From Mycobacterium pinniadriaticum (GTDB taxonomy: Bacteria; Actinomycetota; Actinomycetes; Mycobacteriales; Mycobacteriaceae), in contig NZ_JAPJDO010000018.1 of assembly GCF_026242045.1 (NCBI RefSeq), positions 1 to 64,000 on the forward strand: 64,000 nucleotides of DNA. The letters are read 5' to 3'. The position numbers and the translations under genes were made by a program. The notes beneath the pieces were generated by a model. The model did not search any database and had not been told where the DNA came from. It was given only the letters and a program-made list of their open reading frames with translations. This document shows positions 27,831 to 37,230 of this stretch, one piece after another. Position 1 is the first letter of the stretch; each line of letters begins with the position of its first letter.

Positions 27831-30800
27831 TGAAATCCCTGGAGCGGGAACTCACCTTCATGGTGATACGACCCATCCGCTCGGCCACCACCGTCACCGC
27901 TCCGGTGGCGTTTTGCACCTGCCCGCGGATCAGCAGTGCGGATGCGGTCTGAGCCAGTTTGCGATGACGGGTCCACACCCCCGGAGTGCACAGCACGTTG
28001 ACCATGCCGGTTTCGTCCTCGATGTTCATGAACGTCACGCCCTGTGCGGTGGCGGGCCGCTGCCGGTGCGTCACCGCCCCGGCGATCAACACCCGGCTGC
28101 CGTCGGGCACCTCCAGCAGCCGGTCGGCCCGGATCACCCCCATCGCGTCGAGGTCTTCGCGCAGGAACTGGGTCGGGTAGCTGTCCGGCGAAATGCCGGT
28201 GGCCCACACGTCGGCGGCGGCCAACTCCACCTTGGTCATGCCGGGCAGGGTAGGCACGTGTGACGACGAGCCGACACCGGGCAGTCGGTCGGGGCGCTGG
28301 GTGGCCGCCGCCCCGGCCGCCCACAGCCCCTCCCGGCGGGTGATCGAGAAGCAGGCCAACGCCCCCGCGGTGGCAAGTGCTTCGGTTTGTGGCACCGAAA
28401 GCTGCACTCGCCCAGTCAAGTCCAGCAATGAGACATACCGGCCGCCGGCCTCGCGTTCGTCGACGATGCACTGGGCCAGTTCGTCACCGATATGGCGCAC
28501 AGCACCCAATCCCAGTCGCACATCCAAGCCGTTGTTCTCCAGCGTGGGGTACGCCAGGCTGGCGTTGACATCGGGTCCACGCACGGCGACGCCGTGCCTG
28601 CGGGCGTCGGCAACCAGCGACTGCGGCGAGTAGAAACCCATCGGTTGGGCGCGCAGCAGCGCGGCGCAGAACGCTGCCGGATGATGCAGCTTGAACCACG
28701 AGGAGTAGTACACCAGCGATGCGAAGCTCAGCGAATGACTCTCCGGGAAACCGAAGTTGGCGAAGGCTTCCAGTTTCTCGTAGATCCGTTCGGCCACCTC
28801 GCCGGTGATACCGTGCCGCTGTGCCATCCCGGCATAGAATCGGTCCCGCAGCCTGCGCATCTTTTCGGTGGAGCGCTTGGACCCCATCGCCCGGCGCAGC
28901 TGATCGGCTTCGGCAGCCGAGAACCCCGCGCAGTCCACCGCCAGCTGCATGAGCTGTTCCTGGAACAGTGGAACCCCCAAAGTCTTGCGCAGTGCAGGTT
29001 CCATCGACGGGTGGTCGTAGGTGACGGGCTCCAGGCCGTTGCGGCGCTTGATGTAAGGATGCACCGAACCACCCTGGATGGGCCCGGGCCGGATCAGCGC
29101 CACCTCCACCACCAGGTCGTAGAACACCCGCGGCTTCAGCCGCGGCAGAGTGGCCATCTGGGCCCGCGACTCCACCTGGAACACCCCGACGGAGTCGGCC
29201 TTCTGCAACATCTCGTAGACCGCCGGCTCGGCGAGATCCAGCCGAGCCAGGTCAACCTCGATGCCCTTGTGCTCGGCCACCAGGTCGATGCAGTAGTGCA
29301 GGGCTGAGAGCATACCGAGGCCGAGCATATCGAACTTCACCAAACCAATTGCCGCACAGTCGTCTTTATCCCACTGCAACACGCTGCGGTTCTCCATGCG
29401 GGCCCACTCCACCGGGCACACATCGGCGATCGGACGGTCACAGATCACCATTCCGCCGGAATGGATGCCCATGTGCCGCGGCAGGTTCTTGATCTGGGTT
29501 GCCAGCTCGACCACCGCCGCGGGGATGTCTTCGAGATCGGGTTGATCGGCCACTCCGTCCGATTGCTGCTCTCGCGGCGTGTGCCAGTGACTGATCTGCT
29601 TGCTCCAGGCATCCTGTTGCCCCTGGGAGAAACCGAGCGCACGTGCCATGTCGCGTACCGCACTGCGGCCCCGGTAGGTGATGACGTTGGCGACCTGTGC
29701 GGCGTAATCGCGGCCGTAGCGGTCATAGACGTACTGGATGGCGTTTTCCCGAAGATCCGATTCGATGTCGATGTCGATGTCGGGTGGCCCGTCGCGGGCC
29801 GGGGACAGGAACCGCTCGAAGAGCAACTCGTTGGCGATCGGGTCGACGGCGGTGACGCCGAGTGCATAGCAGACCGCGGAGTTGGCCGCCGATCCCCTAC
29901 CCTGGCACAGGATGTCGTTCTCCCGGCAGAACCGGGTGATGTCGTGCACCACCAGGAAGTAGCCCGGGAACTTCAAAGCGGCGATGATGTCGAGTTCGCG
30001 TTCGATCTGGGCGTAGGCCTCCGGTGCGCTGGGACGCGGCCCGTAACGTCGGCCGGCACCCACCATCACCAGCTCGCGCAGCCAGCTGTCCTCGGTGTGT
30101 CCATCGGGTACGTCGAAGGGCGGCAGCTGCGGAGCGATCAGCGCCAGCCCGAAGGCGCACTGCTCGCCGAGATCGGCTGCAGCGCTGACGGCCTCGGGAT
30201 GGCTGGCGAACAGCTCGGCCATCTCGTCACCGGAACGCAGATGCGACCCACCCAGCGGGGCCAGCCAGCCCGCCGCTTCGTCCAGCGACTGACGCGCCCG
30301 GATCGCCCCCATGGCCATGGCCAATCGGCCGCGACTCGGCTCGGCGAAGTGGGCTCCGGTGGTGGCGACGACACCGACGCCGAACCGCGGCGCCAGCGCG
30401 GCCAGTGCGGCGTTGCGTTCGTCATCGAGTGGATCGCCGTGGCAGGCGAGTTCGATACTGATCCGATCGTGGCCGAAGCGGTCCACCAGGTTGGCCAGCG
30501 CCACCGCCGCCGCCTGCGGTCCGCCTTCCGAAAGGGCCTGCCGGACATGACCTTTACGGCAGCCGGTAAGAATGTGCCAATGCCCGCCCGCGGCCTCGGT
30601 CAGCGAATCGTAGTCGTAGCGCGGCTTTCCTTTCTCGCCGCCGGCCAGATGCGCGGCGGACAGCTGGCGGGACAGCCGACGATAGCCCTCCGGGCCGCGG
30701 GCAAGCACCAGCAGGTGTGGACCGGGCGGGTCGGGCAGTTCGGTGCGGGCGGTATTGCCCAGCGATAGTTCGGCGCCGAAGACGGTGCGCATGTTGAGCT

Positions 30801-31143
30801 CCTTGGCAGCCTCGGCGAACCGCACCACCCCGTAGAGGCCGTCGTGATCGGTCAGTGCGATGGCCCGCAAGTCCAGCCTCGAGGCCTCCTCGACGAGCTC
30901 TTCCGGGGTGCTGGCCCCGTCGAGGAAGCTGTAGGCAGAATGCGTGTGCAGCTCGGCATAGGGCACAGCCGAGCGCACCGGGCGCTCCCCGGCCGATTCG
31001 TAGGGTTCCCGACGCCGAGACCAGGCCGGGCTGTCGCCGCCGTCGGCGTGCGGTTCCCCCAGCGACTGGCCGGGCCGGCGTGGCTTGCCGTTGAGGACCC
31101 GTTCCATTTCGCCCCAGCTGGGCGGACCGTTGAACCAACTCAC
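27826..31143 (-). CDS. dnaE2: Error-prone DNA polymerase III alpha subunit DnaE2
   Basis: DnaE2 is the translesion polymerase of the SOS mutasome in mycobacteria, working with ImuA' and ImuB. The 1105 residues contain the PHP domain (YAELHTHSAYSFLDGAS, near residue 50), polymerase active-site acids PDIDIDIESD near 430, the FGFPESHSLSFA motif and a C-terminal OB-fold region (RVLIAGAVTHRQRPATAQG). GTG 31143 gives VSWFNGPPSWGEMERVLNG, matching DnaE2 of M. tuberculosis (Rv3370c). The open frame extends further to 31290 but over the SOS box. A -10 and LexA box lie immediately upstream. Confidence 0.96.
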   Translation of the reverse strand: MSWFNGPPSWGEMERVLNGKPRRPGQSLGEPHADGGDSPAWSRRREPYESAGERPVRSAVPYAELHTHSAYSFLDGASTPEELVEEASRLDLRAIALTDHDGLYGVVRFAEAAKELNMRTVFGAELSLGNTARTELPDPPGPHLLVLARGPEGYRRLSRQLSAAHLAGGEKGKPRYDYDSLTEAAGGHWHILTGCRKGHVRQALSEGGPQAAAVALANLVDRFGHDRISIELACHGDPLDDERNAALAALAPRFGVGVVATTGAHFAEPSRGRLAMAMGAIRARQSLDEAAGWLAPLGGSHLRSGDEMAELFASHPEAVSAAADLGEQCAFGLALIAPQLPPFDVPDGHTEDSWLRELVMVGAGRRYGPRPSAPEAYAQIERELDIIAALKFPGYFLVVHDITRFCRENDILCQGRGSAANSAVCYALGVTAVDPIANELLFERFLSPARDGPPDIDIDIESDLRENAIQYVYDRYGRDYAAQVANVITYRGRSAVRDMARALGFSQGQQDAWSKQISHWHTPREQQSDGVADQPDLEDIPAAVVELATQIKNLPRHMGIHSGGMVICDRPIADVCPVEWARMENRSVLQWDKDDCAAIGLVKFDMLGLGMLSALHYCIDLVAEHKGIEVDLARLDLAEPAVYEMLQKADSVGVFQVESRAQMATLPRLKPRVFYDLVVEVALIRPGPIQGGSVHPYIKRRNGLEPVTYDHPSMEPALRKTLGVPLFQEQLMQLAVDCAGFSAAEADQLRRAMGSKRSTEKMRRLRDRFYAGMAQRHGITGEVAERIYEKLEAFANFGFPESHSLSFASLVYYSSWFKLHHPAAFCAALLRAQPMGFYSPQSLVADARRHGVAVRGPDVNASLAYPTLENNGLDVRLGLGAVRHIGDELAQCIVDEREAGGRYVSLLDLTGRVQLSVPQTEALATAGALACFSITRREGLWAAGAAATQRPDRLPGVGSSSHVPTLPGMTKVELAAADVWATGISPDSYPTQFLREDLDAMGVIRADRLLEVPDGSRVLIAGAVTHRQRPATAQGVTFMNIEDETGMVNVLCTPGVWTRHRKLAQTASALLIRGQVQNATGAVTVVAERMGRITMKVSSRSRDFR

Positions 31144-31149
31144 CGGCCA

Positions 31150-31155
31150 AGTGTA
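31150..31155 (-). promoter_or_regulatory. Candidate -10 of dnaE2
   Basis: On the minus strand TACACT fits TANNNT and touches the SOS box. Counting 7 bases on places the start of transcription on the GTG at 31143, which predicts a leaderless mRNA. Confidence 0.5.
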
Positions 31156-31171
31156 TCGAACATATGTTCTA
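31156..31171. promoter_or_regulatory. lexA box: LexA (SOS) box at dnaE2
   Basis: TCGAAC-ATAT-GTTCTA fits the mycobacterial LexA consensus TCGAAC-N4-GTTCGA with one mismatch. It lies 13 bases upstream of the dnaE2 GTG and 157 bases upstream of the divergent helicase gene. Confidence 0.92.
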
Positions 31172-31328
31172 TATGCGGCCGGCGAGCCGGATGAGGACGA
31201 AGATGGGTGTGCCTGAAGAACCCGGCAAACTGTTGCCCCATCGACCCACCACCGGCACATCCGGCAAGTCCGGGATCCGTCGGAGCACACCCGCTGATCA
31301 GACTACGAAATTGAGGGAAACCGACGCC

Positions 31329-33533
31329 ATGTCGACTCACGCCCACGAGCACGAACTGCAGTCCGAGCGAGACTATCTGGCCGGGCTCTACGAATGGCTC
31401 GACGGCAAACGCATGCGAGTCAAGGCGCAGTATCGCTCCGCGCTAGGCGGGCCGATCGATCTGCAGGACGGCGGCACCCTGGTGGCCCGGGACGCCGAGG
31501 TGCGGACTCTGGCCCAGGCAGTGGCCCGGTTGGACGTGGCCGACCACGGACTGTGCTTCGGGCGGCTGGACGCCATCTCGGGTGAACGCCTCTACGTCGG
31601 CCGCATCGGCATCTTCGACCAGCACAACGACCACGAACCGCTGCTGCTGGACTGGCGGGCACCGGCCGCCCGCGCGTTCTACGTCGCCACCGCTGCCAGC
31701 CCCGAGGGCATGCGCCGGCGTCGCCAGTTCCACTCCCACGGGCGACGACTGGTCGATTTCACCGACGAGGTTTTCGGCCGCCCCGACCCCGACGCCGGCG
31801 ACGACAGCCCCTTCAGCAGCGACGCGGCCCTGCTCGCGGCGATCAACGCGCCGCGTGGTGAGGGCATGCGCGACATCGTGGCGACCATCCAGGCCGAACA
31901 GGACGACATCATCCGACTCGATCACCCGGGCGTGCTGGTGATCGAGGGCGGGCCCGGCACCGGCAAGACCGTGGTGGCACTGCACCGCGTCGCCTATCTG
32001 CTGTACACACAACGGCAGCGGATCGAACGCCACGGGGTGCTGGTCGTCGGACCCAACCACGCGTTCATCAACCACATCGGCCGCGTGCTGCCGTCCCTGG
32101 GCGAGTCGGAGGTGGTGTTCATGACCGTCGGTGACCTCGTCCCCGGCCTGCATGTCACCGCCGAGGATGCCCCGCACGTCGCCCGGATCAAGGGCTCTCG
32201 CGCGATGCTCGACGTGCTGGCGGCGGCGATCACAGACCGCCAACGCCTGCCCGAACATCCCCTAGAGATCCCGTTGGCCGACGTCACGATGCACCTCGCG
32301 GCCGACACCACCCAGTGGGCGATCGACGAAGCGCGCGCAAGTGGGCTGCCGCACAACGCAGCCCGTTCGGTGTTCCGGGACATCGTCACCTATGTGCTGA
32401 CCGAGCGCGCGATCGCCCGGATCGGCCGTGGCTGGCTAACCCGCAACAATCGTGACGCGTGGGAGAAGGTGCGCGCCGATCTACTCGCCGATCTCGACGA
32501 CAACGACCGGTTCGTCGCCGCACTCGACGAACTCTGGCCGGTCCTGACTCCGCAAGATCTGTTGTCCGACCTGTACACGTCGGCCGAACGGCTACGCGCG
32601 GCCGGTGCCGACCCGGCGCTATGGCGGGAAGTCGGTGACGCCTGGACAACCTCGGACGTGCCACTGCTCGACGAACTGATCGACATGCTTGGCCGCGACA
32701 AAGCGACCGACGATGCCGCCGAACAGGCACTCAAGGAAGAAACCCGATATGCCGCAGGTGTTTTAGAGAATATGGTCGCCCACGAGGATCTGATGGACGA
32801 CGAAGACCGCCTGCTCGCGCAGGACTTGATCGACGCCGAGGGCCTCGCCGAGCGCTTCGTAGAGCGTGACACCCGTGATCTTGCCGAGCGGGCCGCCGCC
32901 GACCGGAACTGGACGTACCGCCACGTCGTGGTCGACGAAGCCCAGGAGCTCTCGGAAATGGACTGGCGCGTACTCATGCGCCGCTGCCCGAGCCGGTCCT
33001 TCACCGTGGTCGGCGACCTGGCGCAACGCCGCTCGATGGCCGGGGCGACGTCGTGGGCCGAGATGTTGGAGCCGTATGTGCCCGGCCGGTGGGTGTACCG
33101 GTCGCTGACGGTGAACTACCGCACCCCCGCCGAGATCATGGCCGTCGCGGCGGCGTTGCTCGCCGACTTCGCGCCCGATGTCCGGGCACCGGAGTCGGTA
33201 CGCGCGTGCGGCATCCGCCCCTGGTCACGACGCGTCGCCGCGGACCGCCTATCGGACGCGATCGAGGAGTTCACAGCAAAGGAAGCCGGCCGGGACGGCA
33301 CCAGCATCGTAATCGGGCCGCCATACGTGCCGGGCGCGGTCGCGCCGTCGGAGACCAAGGGCCTGGAATTCGATGCGGTGCTGGTGGTGGAGCCCGACCG
33401 TATCCTCGCCGATGGCCCGCGTGGAGCGGCTGAGCTGTATGTCGCCCTCACCCGCGCCACCCAGCGGTTGGGCGTGTTACATCACCAACCACTGCCCGCT
33501 GCGCTGGCCGGACTCGCCGAATCCGGCCGGTAG
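31329..33533 (+). CDS. helD: HelD-type RNA polymerase-associated UvrD-like helicase
   Basis: This 734-residue SF1 helicase-like ATPase matches the actinobacterial HelD group, which pulls RNA polymerase off DNA and recycles it (M. smegmatis HelD is of similar length). The N-terminus (ELQSERDYLAGLYEWL) is a helical coiled coil expected in the RNAP secondary channel. Walker A is GGPGTGKTVVALHR near residue 207, Walker B-like VVDEAQEL near 535, and the UvrD-type C-terminal ETKGLEFDAV and LYVALTRATQRL are present. ATG 31329 is chosen; the frame continues upstream over non-coding-looking sequence. HelR, which gives rifamycin tolerance, is a close relative; no rifamycin-associated element was seen upstream. 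Confidence 0.85.
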   Translation: MSTHAHEHELQSERDYLAGLYEWLDGKRMRVKAQYRSALGGPIDLQDGGTLVARDAEVRTLAQAVARLDVADHGLCFGRLDAISGERLYVGRIGIFDQHNDHEPLLLDWRAPAARAFYVATAASPEGMRRRRQFHSHGRRLVDFTDEVFGRPDPDAGDDSPFSSDAALLAAINAPRGEGMRDIVATIQAEQDDIIRLDHPGVLVIEGGPGTGKTVVALHRVAYLLYTQRQRIERHGVLVVGPNHAFINHIGRVLPSLGESEVVFMTVGDLVPGLHVTAEDAPHVARIKGSRAMLDVLAAAITDRQRLPEHPLEIPLADVTMHLAADTTQWAIDEARASGLPHNAARSVFRDIVTYVLTERAIARIGRGWLTRNNRDAWEKVRADLLADLDDNDRFVAALDELWPVLTPQDLLSDLYTSAERLRAAGADPALWREVGDAWTTSDVPLLDELIDMLGRDKATDDAAEQALKEETRYAAGVLENMVAHEDLMDDEDRLLAQDLIDAEGLAERFVERDTRDLAERAAADRNWTYRHVVVDEAQELSEMDWRVLMRRCPSRSFTVVGDLAQRRSMAGATSWAEMLEPYVPGRWVYRSLTVNYRTPAEIMAVAAALLADFAPDVRAPESVRACGIRPWSRRVAADRLSDAIEEFTAKEAGRDGTSIVIGPPYVPGAVAPSETKGLEFDAVLVVEPDRILADGPRGAAELYVALTRATQRLGVLHHQPLPAALAGLAESGR

Positions 33534-33676
33534 TTACCACGTGCCACATGTCTTTGTCCGGAACACCGGAGTGGCAAGGCGGCACAGGGCCACAGCAAGC
33601 GCGGCTGGGTCCCGATGACTAACGGCGGCGGGGCGAGTCAATCCTTGTGACGGAACCCGACGACAAGGAGCCCCCC

Positions 33677-34369
33677 ATGTCCGCCCTGCCCCCGGTAGTC
33701 GACCAGCAGACCTGGCGCACCGCACTCGACGAACTACGCACCCGGGAAAAGGCCGCCACCCGCGAACTCGATGCGATCGCCGCGCAGCGCAGGCGGCTGC
33801 CGATGGTGCGGATGCCCGAGTACACCCTGATCGGCGCCGACGGGCCCGTCTCGTTGGCGGAGGTGTTCGGCGGGCGTTCCCAGCTGATCGTCTACAACCA
33901 CATGTGGACCGATGGTGAGGAATGGCAGTGCCCGGGCTGCACCGGGTTCACCTCACAGTTCACCCGGCTGGAGTTTCTGGACAACTACGACGCCCGCTTC
34001 GTCATCGTCACCAACGGACCGATTAAGGAAGCCTTGGCTTACAAGGTCAAGGTCGGCAACAAGATGGACTGGTACTCATCGTCGGACAGCGCCTTCGGCG
34101 CCGACGTGGATGCCGCGCCCGGAGCAGGATTCGGGGTCAATGTCTTTCTGCGCGAAGGCAATACCGTCTATCGCACCTGGCAAACCAACGGCCGCGGTAC
34201 CGAACAGCTCAGCCATTCGTTCGCGCTCATCGACCTGCTGCCGTGGGGCCGACAGGAGGAGTGGCAGGACTCGCCGGAGGGCTGGCCGCAGCGCCCGACG
34301 TATTCCGGCTGGGCCGGCTCGCCGGACATCGCGCGGTACTACGGCGAAGGTTCTACGCTGCACACGTGA
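33677..34369 (+). CDS. DUF899 thioredoxin-like protein
   Basis: This 230-residue protein belongs to DUF899, a thioredoxin-fold family. Its CPGC motif (WQCPGCTGFTSQFTRL) lies near residue 90, where the active-site Cys pair of the fold is expected. ATG 33677 has AAGGAG about 7 bases upstream; an in-frame GTG at 33647 is less likely. The stop overlaps the start of the VIT-family gene (GTGA), so the two are co-transcribed. A redox role is inferred from the fold only. Confidence 0.85.
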   Translation: MSALPPVVDQQTWRTALDELRTREKAATRELDAIAAQRRRLPMVRMPEYTLIGADGPVSLAEVFGGRSQLIVYNHMWTDGEEWQCPGCTGFTSQFTRLEFLDNYDARFVIVTNGPIKEALAYKVKVGNKMDWYSSSDSAFGADVDAAPGAGFGVNVFLREGNTVYRTWQTNGRGTEQLSHSFALIDLLPWGRQEEWQDSPEGWPQRPTYSGWAGSPDIARYYGEGSTLHT

Positions 34370-35091
34370 CAACGCCGCCAGACCAGCCCACTCACCCCTA
34401 TGAGCCACACCACGGAGCATTCGGAAGCCGACTGAACTGGCTGCGCGCCGGGGTGCTCGGAGCCAATGACGGGATCGTATCCACCGCGGGAATCGTCGTC
34501 GGCGTCGCCGCGGCCACCATCGACCGCGCGCCGATTCTCACCGCCGGAATCGCGGCGCTGGCCGCCGGAGCGCTGTCGATGGCCGTCGGTGAATACGTGT
34601 CCGTCAGCACCCAGCGCGATTCCGAGAAGGCGATGCTCAAAAAGGAGCGCCGCGAGCTGGAGACCCAACCCGCAGAGGAACTCGACGAACTCACCGCGCT
34701 CTACGAGGCCAAGGGTCTGTCCCCCGCCACCGCACGCACCGTCGCCGAGGAACTCACCGACCACGATGCGTTCGCCGCGCACGTCGACATGGAACTGCGT
34801 CTCGATCCCGACGAGTTGACCAACCCGTGGCACGCCGCGATTTCGTCAGCATTGGCTTTCACGGTCGGCGCTTTGCTCCCGCTGCTGGCGATCCTGTTGC
34901 CGCCGCCGTCGACGCGGGTACCCATCACTTTCGTCGCGGTGTTGATCGCGCTGACGGTCACCGGCTGGCTCAGCGCGCGCCTCGGCGGCGCGAACCCGCA
35001 ACGGGCGATCTACCGGGTGGTGATCGGCGGTGCGCTGGCGATGGCGATCACGTTCGGCATCGGCCACCTCGTCGGCGGTGCGGTCGGTTAG
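34366..35091 (+). CDS. VIT1/CCC1-family metal transporter
   Basis: The 241-residue membrane protein belongs to the VIT/CCC1 family that transports Fe2+ or Mn2+. The N-terminal helix NWLRAGVLGANDGIVSTAGIV and the second helix ALSMAVGEYVSVSTQRDSE carry the family's conserved Asp, Gly and Glu. A cytosolic Glu-rich loop (ELETQPAEELDELTALYEAK) follows, then three C-terminal TM segments from about residue 155. GTG 34366 overlaps the DUF899 stop. Confidence 0.88.
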   Translation: MTTPPDQPTHPYEPHHGAFGSRLNWLRAGVLGANDGIVSTAGIVVGVAAATIDRAPILTAGIAALAAGALSMAVGEYVSVSTQRDSEKAMLKKERRELETQPAEELDELTALYEAKGLSPATARTVAEELTDHDAFAAHVDMELRLDPDELTNPWHAAISSALAFTVGALLPLLAILLPPPSTRVPITFVAVLIALTVTGWLSARLGGANPQRAIYRVVIGGALAMAITFGIGHLVGGAVG

Positions 35092-35116
35092 CCCGTCGGC
35101 GCGACAGCGCCGCGAG

Positions 35117-35986
35117 TCAAACCGTGTGTTCGGCCGAACCGTCGTCGAGCACGATCCGGGCGTTGGCGCCGTCCGGGCCGCTGGCCTCGGTGCGGTAGAC
35201 CGCTCGTCCCGGCTCGGTGCGCCAGATCGAGGTCGTCAGCGTCTCGCCGGGGAACACCGGCGCCGAGAACCGCGCACTGACCGCGGTGAGCTTCGCGGCA
35301 TCGTCGCCGGCGAGCTCGGAAAGCAGTGCACGCCCGGCGAATCCGAAGGTGCACAGCCCGTGCAGGATCGGAGTTTCGAAACCGGCCATCTCCCGGGCGA
35401 ACCAGGGATCGCTGTGCAGCGGGTTGCGGTCGCCGGAGAGCCGGTAGATCAATGCCTGATCGCCACGGGTGGGCATGGCCACGCGAGCGTCGGGTTCGCG
35501 ATCGGGGAATTCCGGGGCGGGCGGACGCTGCCCCGGCTGTCCACCGAAACCGCCTTCGCCGCGGATGACCGCGGTGGACAGTGTCTCGGCGATCAGTTCG
35601 CCGGTGGCCGGATCGGTGCCCCGGCCGCGCATCACGATGATCGCGTTCTTGCCCTCACCCTTGTCCTGGATGTCGGCAACCTCGGAGACGACCGACAGCT
35701 CACCCGAGGCGGGCAATGGCGCGTGCAACCGGATCTCCTGTGATCCATGCAGCAACATGCCCCAGTTGAACGAGCCCACCTTCGTGGCGGCCCCGAATGC
35801 CGGGCAGCAGATCACGGCGAACGTCGGCAGAACCTGTTGGGCGATGTCGTGGCTGTTGTCGGTGGTGAAGGACAGATCGTCGGTGCCCGCGCCCACGCCG
35901 AGCGCGTAGAGCATGGTGTCACGGTCGGTCCACTGGTTCCGCTGAGCTTCGGTGACCGCTCCGATTGCCGTGGGGTCGATGGGCAT
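35117..35986 (-). CDS. htdY: 3-hydroxyacyl-thioester dehydratase (double hotdog, HtdY-like)
   Basis: This 289-residue MaoC-like protein resembles Rv3389c. It has an N-terminal degenerate hotdog and a C-terminal hotdog with the hydratase 2 motif YRLSGDRNPLHSD near residue 178, where Asp and His are catalytic. It hydrates or dehydrates 3-hydroxyacyl thioesters, probably in lipid or sterol metabolism. ATG 35986 is chosen because CAGGAG lies about 8 bases upstream; the frame is open far beyond but antisense to lpqD. It diverges from lpqD, as in M. tuberculosis. Confidence 0.88.
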   Translation of the reverse strand: MPIDPTAIGAVTEAQRNQWTDRDTMLYALGVGAGTDDLSFTTDNSHDIAQQVLPTFAVICCPAFGAATKVGSFNWGMLLHGSQEIRLHAPLPASGELSVVSEVADIQDKGEGKNAIIVMRGRGTDPATGELIAETLSTAVIRGEGGFGGQPGQRPPAPEFPDREPDARVAMPTRGDQALIYRLSGDRNPLHSDPWFAREMAGFETPILHGLCTFGFAGRALLSELAGDDAAKLTAVSARFSAPVFPGETLTTSIWRTEPGRAVYRTEASGPDGANARIVLDDGSAEHTV

Positions 35987-36076
35987 GCCGCACTCCTGGG
36001 TCGTGGTTGGACAAACTTCATCGTCGCATTGCCGGAATCGCGTCCACCACGCTGGTGGACAGGGCACGCTGAGACC

Positions 36077-36793
36077 ATGCACGGACCGCATGTCTCCCGC
36101 ACCCGGACCCTCGTCGCGACCTTCGCCGCGCTGTTGGCAGCCGTTCTGCTCGGCGCCTGCAGTTCGTCCACGCCGACCGAGCGCACGATCACGTTGACGT
36201 TCATCCGCCACGCGGAATCGGAGGCCAACGCCGACGGCGTGATCGACACGTCGGTGCCCGGGCCGGCACTGACGTCGACTGGCCAGAAGCAAGCCGCCGC
36301 GCTGGCCGAGCGACTGAAGGGCAACGGCTATGACGGTGTCTACGCCTCGAAGATGGTCCGCACCCAGCAGACCGCCGCGCCGATGGCCAAGGAGCTCGGC
36401 AAACAGGTGACCGTTCTGCCGGGGCTGGACGAGATCTCGGCGGGTTGGTTCAACGGCGACTCGGTGGAGAGCGCCGCCCGGACCTTCATGGTGGCGCCGG
36501 CCGACTGGCTGCGCGGCGACACCAGCTTCAGCATCCCGGGATCGGTGAGCGGCAACGAGTTCAACTCCGAGTTCACCGCGGCCGTCCAGCGCATCTACGA
36601 CAGCGGCAACAGCAAGCCGGTCGCCTTCTCCAGCGCCGCCTCGATCATGATGTGGACCTTGATGAATGCGCGCAACGGCAAGGACAGCCTGGCGACCGAT
36701 CACCCGCTGCCCAACACCGGCCGGGTGGTGCTCACCGGCAGTCCGGTGACCGGGTGGACGCTGGTGGACTGGGACGGGATCACCCAGTTCTGA
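36077..36793 (+). CDS. lpqD: Lipoprotein with histidine phosphatase fold
   Basis: The 238-residue protein has a signal sequence with lipobox LLGAC (lipidated Cys C28) and a histidine phosphatase domain. The phosphoacceptor His lies in TFIRHAESEANADG (about residue 43), and a second half domain follows with SKMVRTQQTAAPMA. It would sit on the outer face of the membrane. The order htdY-lpqD equals Rv3389c-Rv3390. The substrate is unknown. The canonical C-terminal catalytic His (usually GH) seems to be replaced: VAFSSAASIM stands where VSHG..I is usual, so phosphatase activity may be reduced. Confidence 0.85.
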   Translation: MHGPHVSRTRTLVATFAALLAAVLLGACSSSTPTERTITLTFIRHAESEANADGVIDTSVPGPALTSTGQKQAAALAERLKGNGYDGVYASKMVRTQQTAAPMAKELGKQVTVLPGLDEISAGWFNGDSVESAARTFMVAPADWLRGDTSFSIPGSVSGNEFNSEFTAAVQRIYDSGNSKPVAFSSAASIMMWTLMNARNGKDSLATDHPLPNTGRVVLTGSPVTGWTLVDWDGITQF

Positions 36794-36794
36794 G

Positions 36795-37199
36795 ATGGAG
36801 CCGGACAGGTTCGGCATGCCGCTGCGGGTGCGGTACGTCGAATGCGACATGCAGGGCCGGGTGTTCAACGGCCACTACCTGACGTGGGTCGACATGGCCC
36901 TCAATGAGGCCGTCCGGCACATCTTCGGCGATTATCAGACGCTGATCGACGGGGGTATCGATTTCGTCGTCGCCGCGGCCGAACTGCAGTTCCGCCGGCC
37001 CGCGCACTTCGACGACGACCTGATGGTGGGCGTGGGATTCGATCCCCTGGGCCGCACGTCGTTGCGCAGCACCTACCGGATCCGTCGCGGCGAGGAGCTG
37101 ATCGCGGAGGCGGCGATGATTCACGTGTGTGTCGACGCGGCGACGTTGGTGAAGCAACCGTGGCCGGAATGGTTTCGGGAAAGGATCGGACAGGGTTGA
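36795..37199 (+). CDS. Acyl-CoA thioesterase (4HBT hotdog)
   Basis: This 134-residue single-hotdog protein is of the 4-hydroxybenzoyl-CoA thioesterase type. The signature VRYVECDMQGRVFNGHYLTW lies at about residues 12-31, with the Asp/Glu and His expected at the active site. It starts one base after lpqD ends. In M. tuberculosis lpqD is followed directly by acrA1, so this gene is an addition. Its position before a fatty-acyl reductase gene suggests acyl-CoA processing. Confidence 0.85.
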   Translation: MEPDRFGMPLRVRYVECDMQGRVFNGHYLTWVDMALNEAVRHIFGDYQTLIDGGIDFVVAAAELQFRRPAHFDDDLMVGVGFDPLGRTSLRSTYRIRRGEELIAEAAMIHVCVDAATLVKQPWPEWFRERIGQG

Positions 37200-37230
37200 C
37201 CGCGACCCGATCGCCGATCAAAGATGAGCA

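Noticed and set aside
31144..31290. Upstream extension of dnaE2
   Set aside because: It would run through the SOS box and -10; GTG 31143 fits the family start.
31164..31328. Upstream extension of helD
   Set aside because: The added residues have no HelD similarity and begin inside the SOS box; ATG 31329 leads into the known N-terminus.
31172..31328. Rifamycin-associated element before helD
   Set aside because: The known long inverted GC-rich element was searched for by eye and not found, so a HelR role is not claimed.
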